From positions 46,336 to 110,335 of the forward strand of contig JAEYJO010000014.1 in NCBI GenBank assembly GCA_023408815.1: a stretch of 64,000 nucleotides of DNA. Direction: 5' to 3'. Of the stretch, positions 35,162 to 43,410 are shown one piece after another (the first letter of the stretch is position 1; each line of letters opens with the position of its first letter). This stretch comes from Bacillota bacterium (lineage in GTDB: Bacteria; Bacillota; Clostridia; Lachnospirales; Lachnospiraceae). The notes under the pieces were generated by a model. That model was not told where the DNA came from, ran no database searches, and saw only the letters and a list, made by a program, of their open reading frames with translations. A program made the position numbers and the translations under genes.

Positions 35162-35803
35162 ATGAATAAATCACACTGTAATTCGAAAGTGGTTATAACA
35201 ATTGCAAGACAGTATGGGAGCGGCGGACGTACCATAGGGGAAATGCTGTCCAAAGATTTAAACGTCCACTATTACGACAGGGAACTGCTTAAGCTTGCAT
35301 CAGAGGAAAGCGGTATAAACGAAAGACTTTTTGTCAATGCTGATGAAAAGATAAAAATGACCCACCTGCTAAAAATAGTCAAAAGTGTATATACCGGACA
35401 GCTAATTCCTCCGGAAAGTGACGATTTCATCTCAGATAACAACTTATTTAATTATCAGGCGAAGATTATCAAGCAGCTTGCGGAGGATGAATCCTGTGTC
35501 ATTATCGGACGTTGCGCTGATTATGTATTAAAAGATAACGATAACGTATTGAGCGTTTTTATCCACGCTCCAAAGGGCTATTGTATGGAACAGGCGGCTA
35601 AGAAAGTCAGTATGTCTTCTAAGGAATTAGAAAAATACATAGCCAAAATCGATAAAAGCAGAGCAGAGTACTATAAGTATTACACGGGAAGAGAGTGGAC
35701 GGATGCCAGAAATTACGATTTATGTCTGGACAGCTCTAAACTAGGCTTCGACCGATGTGTGGAGGAAATAAAGTCGTATATCGATGTGAGGTTTCATGAC
35801 TGA
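35162..35803 (+). CDS. Cytidylate kinase-like protein (first of two)
   Basis: A 213-residue P-loop kinase of the cytidylate kinase-like family (Pfam Cytidylate_kin2). ITIARQYGSGGRTIGEML replaces a classical Walker A; YYDRELLKLASEESG and IIGRCADYVL follow. The true substrate is unknown. It is the last gene of the liv operon, 15 bp behind livF. A homologue at 61671-62300 is the last gene of another amino acid ABC operon, which hints that these kinases act on or regulate amino acid uptake. That link is inference. Confidence 0.85.
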   Translation: MNKSHCNSKVVITIARQYGSGGRTIGEMLSKDLNVHYYDRELLKLASEESGINERLFVNADEKIKMTHLLKIVKSVYTGQLIPPESDDFISDNNLFNYQAKIIKQLAEDESCVIIGRCADYVLKDNDNVLSVFIHAPKGYCMEQAAKKVSMSSKELEKYIAKIDKSRAEYYKYYTGREWTDARNYDLCLDSSKLGFDRCVEEIKSYIDVRFHD

Positions 35804-35820
35804 TGAGGTCTCAGGATTTA

Positions 35821-35870
35821 TAAATTAAAATGGGGTGGGATTAGAATAAATCTCTCCCCATTTTAATTTA
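35821..35870. terminator. Bidirectional terminator after the liv operon
   Basis: A perfect 15-bp inverted repeat: TAAATTAAAATGGGG (35821-35835) and CCCCATTTTAATTTA (35856-35870). It includes the stop codon of the converging GNAT gene. Confidence 0.85.
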
Positions 35871-36632
35871 TTTATTCAACCGGTCAATGAAGTCATTTTT
35901 CTTTGCAGTGATTTGTACCCATGTTGGCAGGAATCCGCTTCTTATTGCATTTTTAGCCGATTTTATATTTGACCATGCACAACAATAAAAGGGAACCTTT
36001 TTTCTATCGAGGATTTCAACTGCAAGGGTACTAGTAAGAGATGATGCTATGCCCTGATGTCTATACTCCGGCAGCACATCAACGCCTATTTGCCACATGG
36101 TATCGCAATCTGCCGAACATCCTGCAAGACCAACCAGTTTTTCATTCTCGAATGCCCCCACGGCTAATACATCCAGAGGCTTTCGATTCTCACAAAGTGC
36201 ATTGCTCCATTCAGGTAAATAACAGTCGTCAAAATCCATTGGCTGCATGACTTTTAGTTGATATTTACACGCAAGTGGTTTAATAATACTTATATCCGGC
36301 AAAAAGTATTCTGCCATAAAACAAATATTTAAATCAAATGGTTTAAGCTTTTCGATCAAAACGAGCAGATTCGGCGTTTCAAAGCAATGTTCGGCAGGAT
36401 ATTTATCTATATAGTTTTTTACAATTTCAACCAGGCTCTCCGATACAGACGCGACGATATTATTTCCATATGAAGTCAAATCACAGTAAAAGGGCAGTTC
36501 TAAATATTTCCTGGCGGCGGCTTGTCTTCCGGAAATAACGACCTTATTTTCTGTACTAAGAAAATCATCAGTTTGACAGCAGCTATCTATCGCCGATTGC
36601 TGCATTGCAATTTGCAGGATTTCATGATTTGT
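35868..36632 (-). CDS. GNAT-family N-acetyltransferase
   Basis: A 254-residue protein; the start at 36632 has AAAGGAAC before it and is favoured over a longer in-frame ORF. The C-terminal GNAT domain shows strand-rich DVLAVGAFENEKLVGLAG and the acetyl-CoA loop VLPEYRHQGIASSLT. The first 120 residues do not look like GNAT and may be a second substrate-binding domain. The substrate is unknown. It is convergent with the liv operon. Confidence 0.82.
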   Translation of the reverse strand, partial: TNHEILQIAMQQSAIDSCCQTDDFLSTENKVVISGRQAAARKYLELPFYCDLTSYGNNIVASVSESLVEIVKNYIDKYPAEHCFETPNLLVLIEKLKPFDLNICFMAEYFLPDISIIKPLACKYQLKVMQPMDFDDCYLPEWSNALCENRKPLDVLAVGAFENEKLVGLAGCSADCDTMWQIGVDVLPEYRHQGIASSLTSTLAVEILDRKKVPFYCCAWSNIKSAKNAIRSGFLPTWVQITAKKNDFIDRLNK

Positions 36633-36735
36633 CATAAATAGTTCCTTTCGGTTTAATGTTAAACCATTCGTTGCTTTTCCATATCTATCGTACCACATTC
36701 TTAATTGATTTTCTATTGTATTCCAAGTCTTCTTA

Positions 36736-36782
36736 TAAAAACAAAGAACGCCTTGCGAAGGAACTGCCGTCTTCACAAAACG
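36736..36782 (-). terminator. Terminator of lexA
   Basis: On the - strand, CGTTTTGTGAAG and CTTCGCAAGGCG form a 12-bp stem with G-T pairs, followed by TTCTTTGTTTTT. Confidence 0.65.
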
Positions 36783-36805
36783 TTTTTTATTTTACTGTCG
36801 GTTAT

Positions 36806-37423
36806 TTATTTCATTAAACGGAACACACCGAACACCTTACCTAAAATCTGACAATCATCCACAATAATAGGATCCATAAAATCATTTTCCGGCTGTAAAC
36901 GGATATGGCCATTTTCCTTATAAAAGGTCTTAACAGTAGCTGAATCCTCTACAAGAGCTACAATCATTTCACCGTTTGAAGCGGAATTGCAGGAATTGAC
37001 GAAAATCTGATCGCCATTGTAAATACCTACATTTATCATGGAATCGCCTTTTACCTTTAAGACGAACGACTCTCCGGAGGGCACGAGCTCCGCCGGAACA
37101 GGAAAGTAGCTCTCAATATTTTCCTCTGCCAAAATCGGCTGTCCTGCCGCCACCTGACCGATAACCGGAAGACTGACCATTTCTGTCCGAACCATCTGAA
37201 AGCTGTCGTCACATATCTCGATAGCACGCGGTTTCGTAGGATCTCTTCTAATATACCCATTCTTCTCCAAGGTTTCCAAGTGAGAGTGTACTGATGAAGT
37301 GGATTTCAAGTTGACTGCTTCGCAAATCTCACGAACAGCCGGAGGATAACCTCTAGTTAAAATGATTTCCTTGATATATTCTAAAATTTCTTTTTGTTTA
37401 TTTGTAATCTTACCATACCCCAT
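36806..37423 (-). CDS. lexA: LexA repressor
   Basis: A 205-residue SOS repressor. The N-terminal winged helix reads KQKEILEYIKEI then STSSVHSHLETLEKNGYI. The cleavage site is Ala93-Gly94 in QVAAGQP, with catalytic Ser128 (GDSM) and Lys165 (TVKTFY). RecA-bound DNA triggers self-cleavage and derepression. The upstream region shared with the divergent YneA-like gene holds several LexA-box-like sequences, so autoregulation is expected. AGGTCCAAT with GGGAGG precedes the ATG. Confidence 0.97.
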   Translation of the reverse strand: MGYGKITNKQKEILEYIKEIILTRGYPPAVREICEAVNLKSTSSVHSHLETLEKNGYIRRDPTKPRAIEICDDSFQMVRTEMVSLPVIGQVAAGQPILAEENIESYFPVPAELVPSGESFVLKVKGDSMINVGIYNGDQIFVNSCNSASNGEMIVALVEDSATVKTFYKENGHIRLQPENDFMDPIIVDDCQILGKVFGVFRLMK

Positions 37424-37484
37424 ATTGGACCTCCCGTTTCTTCGAAATAGTATCTTTATCGATAAAATTTATTTTATTTGATTC

Positions 37485-37513
37485 AGTATAGCATAACAAA
37501 AGCAAAAAAGCAA
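37485..37513 (-). promoter_or_regulatory. Promoter of lexA
   Basis: On the - strand TTGCTT and TATACT are 17 bp apart; a LexA-box-like site lies about 12 bp upstream of the -35 element. Confidence 0.6.
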
Positions 37514-37524
37514 ACATATATTCC

Positions 37525-37537
37525 AAATATTTGTTCG
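37525..37537. promoter_or_regulatory. LexA-box-like site 1
   Basis: AAATATTTGTTCG, nearest to the lexA promoter; a 12 of 13 match to site 2. Confidence 0.5.
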
Positions 37538-37556
37538 ATTTATTTGCATAAAAAGC

Positions 37557-37585
37557 TTGACACCAGAATATTTGTTCGATATAAT
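37557..37585 (+). promoter_or_regulatory. Promoter of the YneA-like gene, with LexA box inside
   Basis: Perfect consensus: TTGACA at 37557-37562, 17-bp spacer, TATAAT at 37580-37585. The site GAATATTTGTTCG (37566-37578) lies inside the spacer, so bound LexA would block RNA polymerase directly. Confidence 0.85.
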
Positions 37586-37594
37586 TCGCTTATA

Positions 37595-37620
37595 GAACAA
37601 ATATTCGAAACATTTGTTCG
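37595..37620. promoter_or_regulatory. LexA-box-like sites 3 and 4
   Basis: GAACAAATATTCG (37595-37607) is the reverse complement of the core of site 2. CGAAACATTTGTTCG (37606-37620) overlaps it by two bases. Both lie just downstream of the YneA-like promoter. The rest of 37424-37729 holds no gene. Confidence 0.6.
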
Positions 37621-37729
37621 TGTTTAACTCAGTGGAAAGGGCTTTGCCCAGGGTATATATCCGGTAGTTGGCATATAAAATGATAATTTTGAGCTCGAAA
37701 TAAAAAGTGCGAAAGGAGCGTGGTTACAA

Positions 37730-38101
37730 ATGAGTAAAAGTGAGAGAAGAATTTTAAACAATAAATTGAGAAGGAAGCGCCAGAGGAGAAAGAATATATT
37801 TTTATTTGTAATGACATTTTTTCTTGTAGCAACTTTATCCTTTGGAGTCAACGCTTTTTTATCCAACGCAAAATCAAGCTCTGACGATATTGAATACAAA
37901 TATTACAAAAGCATCATCATACAACGAGGCGATACGCTGATGTCCATTGCTTCCGAGAATGTGGATGGCAATTATTCGTCAACGGAAAGCTATGTGAATG
38001 AATTAATAAAGATAAATGGACTGCGAGATGATAAGATTGTTGCAGGAAATTATCTTATCATTCCTTATTATTCTTCGGAATTTATTAATGACTCCCTATA
38101 A
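37730..38101 (+). CDS. yneA: YneA-like LysM cell-division inhibitor
   Basis: A 123-residue membrane-anchored protein. A basic N-terminus is followed by one helix (about 23-43, IFLFVMTFFLVATLSFGV) and an extracellular LysM domain (IIIQRGDTLMSIASENV ... YLIIPYYSS). Divergent location from lexA, a LexA box inside its promoter and this layout match YneA, which delays septum formation during SOS in Bacillus. Sequence identity to YneA cannot be measured here. GAAAGGAGC lies before the ATG. Confidence 0.85.
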   Translation: MSKSERRILNNKLRRKRQRRKNIFLFVMTFFLVATLSFGVNAFLSNAKSSSDDIEYKYYKSIIIQRGDTLMSIASENVDGNYSSTESYVNELIKINGLRDDKIVAGNYLIIPYYSSEFINDSL

Positions 38102-38126
38102 TATTCAGTAATCCTTTTTATTATAG

Positions 38127-38160
38127 CCCGCCTATGATTTCATTCTTAGGCGGGTTTTTT
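38127..38160 (+). terminator. Terminator of the YneA-like gene
   Basis: CCCGCCTA and TAGGCGGG pair around a 12-nt loop, followed by six T. Confidence 0.9.
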
Positions 38161-38292
38161 ACGTTTCATCCAGATATGGAATTGCAAAAAACATAGGCTT
38201 GTGCTATATTGCTTTTAAGAATTCAGATGTCATTTACCGTTTTCCGCCGAGCTGGCGACAAAAATCCAAACATATAGAGAGAAGGAACCATT

Positions 38293-39240
38293 TTGGCATA
38301 TTATGATGAACAGTTACAATTTCTCCAACAGCAGACCATGCAGAAAAAGCGAAAGGAATCCAAGCTGAAGGAACTATACACGCAGCATGAGGAGCTCCGT
38401 ACTAGGGCAGATGAGCTTCGAAAAAGTAAGTTAGACGCGCAGGCTGATGTTGAACATTTAGAAGGCCGCAGCTTAACAGCTTTTTTCTATGCTGTGATTG
38501 GAAAGAAAGATGAAAAATTGGATAAAGAGCGAGCGGAAGCTTATGCTGCCAGAGTGAAATATGATGTCATTGCCCGTGAGCTAATGGCAGTGGAGGAAGA
38601 TATTCGGCATAACGAGACAGAGCTTATTCAGCTGCGTGGATGCGAACAGCAATATGAAAAAGTATTGAAAGATAAGGCGGACGCTATTAAAGCCATCGGG
38701 TCCCAAGAAGCTGTCAAGATCTTCCGGACGGAGGAACACATTACTTATCTGGAGAATCAAATGAACGAAATCAAAGAGGCTTTAATTGCCGGTGAGACTG
38801 CGCTCAGTATCACAAATCGTATTCTCTCTAGCCTTGGAAGCGCCGAAGGCTGGGGGACATGGGATTTGCTGGGAGGTGGACTGCTTACGGATATGGCAAA
38901 GCATGGCCATCTGGATGAAGCTCAGAAACAGGTCGAATATCTGCAGGTACAGTTGCACCGTTTTAAGACAGAGCTGACCGACATAACGATTCACGCGGAT
39001 ATGCAGGTCAGCATTGATAGTTTTTTATGCTTTGCAGACTATTTCTTTGACGGACTATTTGCAGATTGGGCGGTGCTGGATAAAATCAAACAATCTCAAA
39101 CACAGGTACAAAACATTAAAAGTCAAATCGAAAGCGTATTGAACCGCTTAACATCCATGTTCAGTTCTGTTGATAAAGAACTTGAAGGTGAAAAAGCAGG
39201 ACTGAATGATCTAATTATAAGAACGAATATGAAGAAGTGA
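38293..39240 (+). CDS. Coiled-coil protein of unknown function
   Basis: A 315-residue soluble protein starting at TTG, with AGAAGGAACC before it. It is almost wholly alpha-helical, with heptad-like Lys/Glu/Leu pattern in residues 15-130 (KRKESKLKELYTQHEELRTRADELRK) and again in 205-310. A short Gly-rich break lies in the middle (SAEGWGTWDLLGGGLLTDM). No signal peptide or membrane helix is seen. I do not recognise the family well enough to name it. It stands alone between two terminators. Confidence 0.7.
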   Translation: MAYYDEQLQFLQQQTMQKKRKESKLKELYTQHEELRTRADELRKSKLDAQADVEHLEGRSLTAFFYAVIGKKDEKLDKERAEAYAARVKYDVIARELMAVEEDIRHNETELIQLRGCEQQYEKVLKDKADAIKAIGSQEAVKIFRTEEHITYLENQMNEIKEALIAGETALSITNRILSSLGSAEGWGTWDLLGGGLLTDMAKHGHLDEAQKQVEYLQVQLHRFKTELTDITIHADMQVSIDSFLCFADYFFDGLFADWAVLDKIKQSQTQVQNIKSQIESVLNRLTSMFSSVDKELEGEKAGLNDLIIRTNMKK

Positions 39241-39242
39241 AA

Positions 39243-39279
39243 AGTATCATGCCCTTATATTGGGCATGATGCTTTTTTA
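39243..39279 (+). terminator. Terminator of the coiled-coil gene
   Basis: AGTATCATGCCC and GGGCATGATGCT form a 12-bp stem (one G-T pair), followed by TTTTTT. Confidence 0.9.
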
Positions 39280-39352
39280 TAGGTTGAATTGTGGTCACAT
39301 ACAGAACACTCGCCGCTCATACAAAAAATCATATAAAAATTACAAAAACATC

Positions 39353-39383
39353 TTGCATGTGACGTAACGTAATGAATTATAAT
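39353..39383 (+). promoter_or_regulatory. MerR-type promoter with 19-bp spacer
   Basis: TTGCAT at 39353-39358 and TATAAT at 39378-39383 are 19 bp apart, the overlong spacing that MerR activators correct by DNA distortion. The spacer contains the imperfect dyad TGACGTAACGTAA, a likely operator. Confidence 0.75.
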
Positions 39384-39403
39384 ATAAGCAGGAGGTTCTA
39401 GAC

Positions 39404-40204
39404 ATGGCAAAATATAAAGTGATACCGGAAGGATACATGACGGTTGGTGAGGTCGGAAGAAAAATGGGAGCTACTGTCCGCACCTTACAATATTATGACA
39501 AAGAAGGGCTGCTTTCTCCATCTTCAGAGAGCGCAGGAGGCCGCAGACTTTATACCGATAAGGATGTAATTAAACTCTATCAGATTCTGTCGCTGAAACA
39601 TTTGGGATTTTCATTGGATGATATAAAAAATCGTCTGATTACTCTTGATACTCCCGCTGATGTTGCGGATGCACTTACAGAACAAGCTGCCGGCATCCGT
39701 CAGAAAATGGAAGCACTGTCGGCTTCCCTCAAAGAAATCGAAACTCTGCAAGCGGAAGTACTGCAGATGCAATCTGTGGACTTTAAGAAATATGCTGATA
39801 TTATCGTAAATCTTCAAATGAAAAATGAGTCCTACTGGCTGATCAAGCATTTCGATGATAAGACCCTTGACCATTTTCGCAACCGCTTCGATATGGATAG
39901 CGGCGCCGCGATGATGGAGACCTTCACTCGCCTGCAAAGCGAAGCAATACGACTTCAAAAAGACGGCATACCACCCGAAAGCGAGAAGGGCCAGAATCTC
40001 GCCAAAGAATTTTGGGGAATGCTTATGGACTTTACGGGCGGTGATATGAATATGTTGTCAAAACTTATGGAGACAGAAAGTCTTAATGGCCCTGACAACG
40101 AATGGAAGCAAAAACAAGCGATCGCCAGCGCATTTATCGAGCCGGCTTTAGGAACCTATTTCACTGCATTGGGTTATAATCCGTTTGAGGAGAGTGTAAA
40201 ATGA
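39404..40204 (+). CDS. MerR-family transcriptional activator
   Basis: A 266-residue regulator. The MerR winged helix (about 10-80) reads MTVGEVGRKMGATVRTLQYYDKEGLL followed by RRLYTDKDVIKLYQIL. A dimerisation coiled coil covers about 90-120. The C-terminal part (from about 125) is a helical ligand-binding region that recalls TipAS-like domains. It overlaps the ABC ATPase by 4 bp, so the operon encodes its own regulator. The ligand is probably the exported compound. Confidence 0.9.
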   Translation: MAKYKVIPEGYMTVGEVGRKMGATVRTLQYYDKEGLLSPSSESAGGRRLYTDKDVIKLYQILSLKHLGFSLDDIKNRLITLDTPADVADALTEQAAGIRQKMEALSASLKEIETLQAEVLQMQSVDFKKYADIIVNLQMKNESYWLIKHFDDKTLDHFRNRFDMDSGAAMMETFTRLQSEAIRLQKDGIPPESEKGQNLAKEFWGMLMDFTGGDMNMLSKLMETESLNGPDNEWKQKQAIASAFIEPALGTYFTALGYNPFEESVK

Positions 40205-41016
40205 ATTATGCAATACAAATTGACAGACTAAAGAAAAATTATGGTGATCATACGGTATTAAAAGGCTTAAACTTCAATGTAGAGAAAGGTGAAATTTTTG
40301 CATTGCTTGGAGTGAACGGTGCAGGCAAGACCACAGCCCTTGAATGTATTGAAAGCTTACGAAAGTATGATGGCGGCAGTATCGTGGTGAATGGACGGAG
40401 GGGGATTCAACTGCAATCGGCATCTCTCCCCGACTATATTAAGCCGATGGAAGCTGTGAGGTTATTTGCAAAGTGGAATAAGACAAAAATAGATTACTCT
40501 ATGCTCAGCGCTCTTGGGATTAACGAACTTGCGAAAACGCTGTACACAGATTTGTCAACGGGGCAAAAGCGGCGGTTGCACCTTGCCCTTGCCTTAATCA
40601 GCGATCCGGATATTGTGTTCCTTGATGAACCTACCGCCGGACTCGATGTGGAAGGCAGAATATCTCTCCATAATCAAATCCGGAGATTGAAAAGGCAGGG
40701 AAAGACGATCATTTTAGCAAGCCACGATATGGCGGAGGTTGAAAGCCTATGTGACCGCATCGCCATTCTGAATGATGGCAATATTGTTTTTTTGGGTACG
40801 GTTGCAGAATTGACCTCAAAAGTAGGTAAACGTTATATTCTTCATATTAAGACCGAGCAGGGAGAAGAGAACTTTGAATCCGATAACATCGGGGACAGCA
40901 TGTTAACGTTGCTTGATGATTTCAAACAGCGTGGAATTGCTGTGACAGACATTAAAATAGACAGGGGAACGCTTGAACAGCATTTTATCGACATAGCGAG
41001 GGGGAATAGCGAATGA
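40201..41016 (+). CDS. ABC exporter ATP-binding protein
   Basis: A 271-residue ATPase of the CcmA/drug-export class. Walker A GVNGAGKTT, signature LSTGQKRRLHLALAL, Walker B IVFLDEPTAGLD, and the H-loop ASHDMAEVE. It overlaps both neighbours by 4 bp, so it forms one translational unit with the MerR regulator and the permease. Confidence 0.95.
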   Translation: MNYAIQIDRLKKNYGDHTVLKGLNFNVEKGEIFALLGVNGAGKTTALECIESLRKYDGGSIVVNGRRGIQLQSASLPDYIKPMEAVRLFAKWNKTKIDYSMLSALGINELAKTLYTDLSTGQKRRLHLALALISDPDIVFLDEPTAGLDVEGRISLHNQIRRLKRQGKTIILASHDMAEVESLCDRIAILNDGNIVFLGTVAELTSKVGKRYILHIKTEQGEENFESDNIGDSMLTLLDDFKQRGIAVTDIKIDRGTLEQHFIDIARGNSE

Positions 41017-41729
41017 GTGCGTTTTTGTACGGAGTAACATTGCAATGGAAACTGGATATACGGAGTAAATCGTTGTTGATTACTTGTTATGTGGTTCCGC
41101 TTTTATTCTTTGCTGTTATGGGAGGGATATTCACATCCATAAACCCCGAGGCTAAGAATACGCTTATACAATCCATGACGGTGCTAGGTGTATCGACCGG
41201 CGCACTGATAGGCCTGCCGCCTTCTCTTGTAGAGATTTATGGAAGCGATATAAAAAAAGTATATAAGGCAAATGGGGTACCCTTGTATCTTGGCCTGATT
41301 TCGATATTCTTGTCAGCGTTTATCCATCTCTTAATCATGTGTGCTATCATATATATCGTGGCTCCCATTGCTTTTGAAGCAGCACCACCGGTAAGCTTTC
41401 CGTTGTATTTCGGTTCACTGGCAGTTTTTATTGCGGCATCGTTAAGTATTGGATGTGTCTTAGGACTATCGATAAAAAATCAGGCAAAACTTACCATGAT
41501 CTCACAAGTCATATTTCTTCCATCCATTATGCTGTCAGGTATTATGTTCCCCGCTGATTTACTGCCTGACTTTTTTAAGAAGGCGGGAAAAATATTTCCT
41601 GCGACTTGGGGATATGAAATGATGGCGGACGATATTTTTCGTTCTAGCAGCCTGTGGCCTTTGATAATTACCCTCTTAACCGCAGCTATACTGTGCATTC
41701 TTTTGTTGAAAAGACTGCAAAAAACGTGA
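41013..41729 (+). CDS. ABC-2 type permease
   Basis: A 238-residue membrane protein with six helices. The arrangement and the segment SQVIFLPSIMLSGIMFPADLLPDFFKKAGKIFPATW are typical of the ABC-2 export permease family. It works with the ATPase just upstream. The exported compound is not known. Confidence 0.88.
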   Translation: MSAFLYGVTLQWKLDIRSKSLLITCYVVPLLFFAVMGGIFTSINPEAKNTLIQSMTVLGVSTGALIGLPPSLVEIYGSDIKKVYKANGVPLYLGLISIFLSAFIHLLIMCAIIYIVAPIAFEAAPPVSFPLYFGSLAVFIAASLSIGCVLGLSIKNQAKLTMISQVIFLPSIMLSGIMFPADLLPDFFKKAGKIFPATWGYEMMADDIFRSSSLWPLIITLLTAAILCILLLKRLQKT

Positions 41730-41735
41730 GAGCAC

Positions 41736-41788
41736 AAAAAAAGCATAGGTTCACAGACTAATCATAGTCCAGAACCTACGCTTTTTTA
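41736..41788. terminator. Bidirectional terminator after the MerR-ABC operon
   Basis: AAAAAAGCATAGGTTC and GAACCTACGCTTTTTT form a long stem; T-runs occur in both directions. Confidence 0.85.
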
Positions 41789-41804
41789 TTTCATTTATAA
41801 TTAA

Positions 41805-42626
41805 TTAACCGCTTAATTGAATAATAGTTAAAGAGCGATTCAAATAGCCTAAAACAGGAAAATTTGTGCTAATACTTACTCCTATTTCATCGCCTGCTGT
41901 CAGCGCGGCTTGGACGGCAAATGCTGAACTGCTTCTATTAGATATCTTAAAAAAAGTAGTAGTATCTCCAAAAATTGGTGTACCATTGACAGTAATAATA
42001 GCATCCAGATATGGTTGATCTGTATCCGGATCAACAGTGGCTTCTGCGTTAATAGATATCGTTATTTGATAGATTCCGCTTTCTCCCACCACTAATTCAT
42101 TGCCTGACAGACTAACTGTGATAGTATCGGATAAAGGCCCAACCACATTAAATGGTACGGGTGTGAATGTTGCCCCAGGTGTCTCCACACTACTTCCCCT
42201 TAAAGAACCAAAAGCCAAAACGGATTGCTCTGATTCAATTACAGCTAAGGATGCTTTGACCGGGACAAGCGCTGAATAATAAATCGTTGCGTCGCCGTTA
42301 TTCCTCAACGATACGGTTACAGGCGGTGTTACAACCTCTATGACACCAATTCCGACCACTTCTCCTGTTTTGATTGGCGAATTACCAATTATGGTATCTC
42401 CCTGAGATGAAACCAGTTCAAATCCGACGCCAATAGTTGATATAGAGGACTGCGTGGCTATCCACCAGTCAAATTCATACCTGCCTGCTTCCTGTATTGT
42501 AATCACGCCGGTGGCGCTGTCATAACTGACATTCCCAGAAGAAATCACGGTTGAATCAAGGATGACGTTTGCGTTAGATTCAACCGTCCCTGCTGTTAAA
42601 CGCTCAACCTGTAGCAATATACTCAT
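41805..42626 (-). CDS. Two-domain BclA/C1q-like jelly-roll protein
   Basis: A 273-residue protein. The start at 42626 is chosen because AAAGGAG lies before it. Two similar beta-rich domains follow each other (about 1-130 and 140-273). Each has the C1q/TNF-like pattern in which a Gly-x-Tyr strand follows a turn: TIQEAGRYEFDWWIA in the first and GESGIYQITISI in the second. This resembles the C-terminal domain of BclA exosporium glycoproteins, but there is no collagen-like Gly-x-Tyr region and no signal peptide. A spore-surface role is plausible but inferred. Confidence 0.7.
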   Translation of the reverse strand: MSILLQVERLTAGTVESNANVILDSTVISSGNVSYDSATGVITIQEAGRYEFDWWIATQSSISTIGVGFELVSSQGDTIIGNSPIKTGEVVGIGVIEVVTPPVTVSLRNNGDATIYYSALVPVKASLAVIESEQSVLAFGSLRGSSVETPGATFTPVPFNVVGPLSDTITVSLSGNELVVGESGIYQITISINAEATVDPDTDQPYLDAIITVNGTPIFGDTTTFFKISNRSSSAFAVQAALTAGDEIGVSISTNFPVLGYLNRSLTIIQLSG

Positions 42627-42736
42627 AAGGGTATCTCCTTTCGTTTGATACTTCCTATAAATCATTTTATGATATGAGGCTGAATTTGTGCACATCGTCT
42701 TGGCCGTTCGGATTGGGGAACATTAATTATAACAGA

Positions 42737-42751
42737 TACCCGAGGCGGGTA
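42737..42751. promoter_or_regulatory. 15-bp palindrome in an intergenic region
   Basis: TACCCGAGGCGGGTA, 6-bp arms, between the jelly-roll gene and the DUF1697 gene. A possible operator; no regulator can be named. Confidence 0.3.
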
Positions 42752-42852
42752 CTCATAAACATTAATGGAAATATTCCTGACCATATGGTAAAATTTAATT
42801 AAAACTGTTTAAATATTATTTATATGATAATAACCTAAGAAAGGATAAACCC

Positions 42853-43398
42853 ATGCAAAAATATATTGCATTATTACGCGGTATAAATGTTGGCGGCAAA
42901 AACAAAATATCAATGCCGGAGTTGAAAATGATTTTTGAAGATAACGGATATAAGGATGTTGTTACCTATATCAATAGTGGAAATGTTATTTTTTCCAGTT
43001 ATAATGATGATGAAGGTGAAATCAGGAAAATTTGCGAAGCAGCGATAGCGGATAAATTTAATTTAAATATAATTGTCACAATCATATCTGCTGAGGATAT
43101 ATCTGCCGCTCTGCGCCATGCGCCAACTTGGTGGGATAATGATATCCAATCAAAGCACAACGCAATTTTTGTGATACCGCCTGCTACCGCGGCAGAGATA
43201 ATAGAGCAGGTCGGCATCGCTAAACCGGAGTATGAGCAAGTTGGTTATTATGGACAGGTAATTTTCTGGTCTGCACCAATTAATACATTCTCCAGAACGA
43301 GATGGTCAAAAATTGTAGGCAAGCCTGCATATAATAGTATTACGATAAGAAATGCAAATACTGCTAAAAAATTATTACAGCTTTTGGAGAAGCCGTAA
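42853..43398 (+). CDS. DUF1697 family protein
   Basis: A 181-residue protein. YIALLRGINVGGKNKISMPELK and YINSGNVIFSS are the DUF1697 signatures, and FSRTRWSKIVGKPAYNSITIRN the C-terminal one. Function is unknown. AGAAAGGAT precedes the ATG. It leads a group of three closely spaced genes. Confidence 0.92.
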   Translation: MQKYIALLRGINVGGKNKISMPELKMIFEDNGYKDVVTYINSGNVIFSSYNDDEGEIRKICEAAIADKFNLNIIVTIISAEDISAALRHAPTWWDNDIQSKHNAIFVIPPATAAEIIEQVGIAKPEYEQVGYYGQVIFWSAPINTFSRTRWSKIVGKPAYNSITIRNANTAKKLLQLLEKP

Positions 43399-43410
43399 GA
43401 AGGAGAGAAA

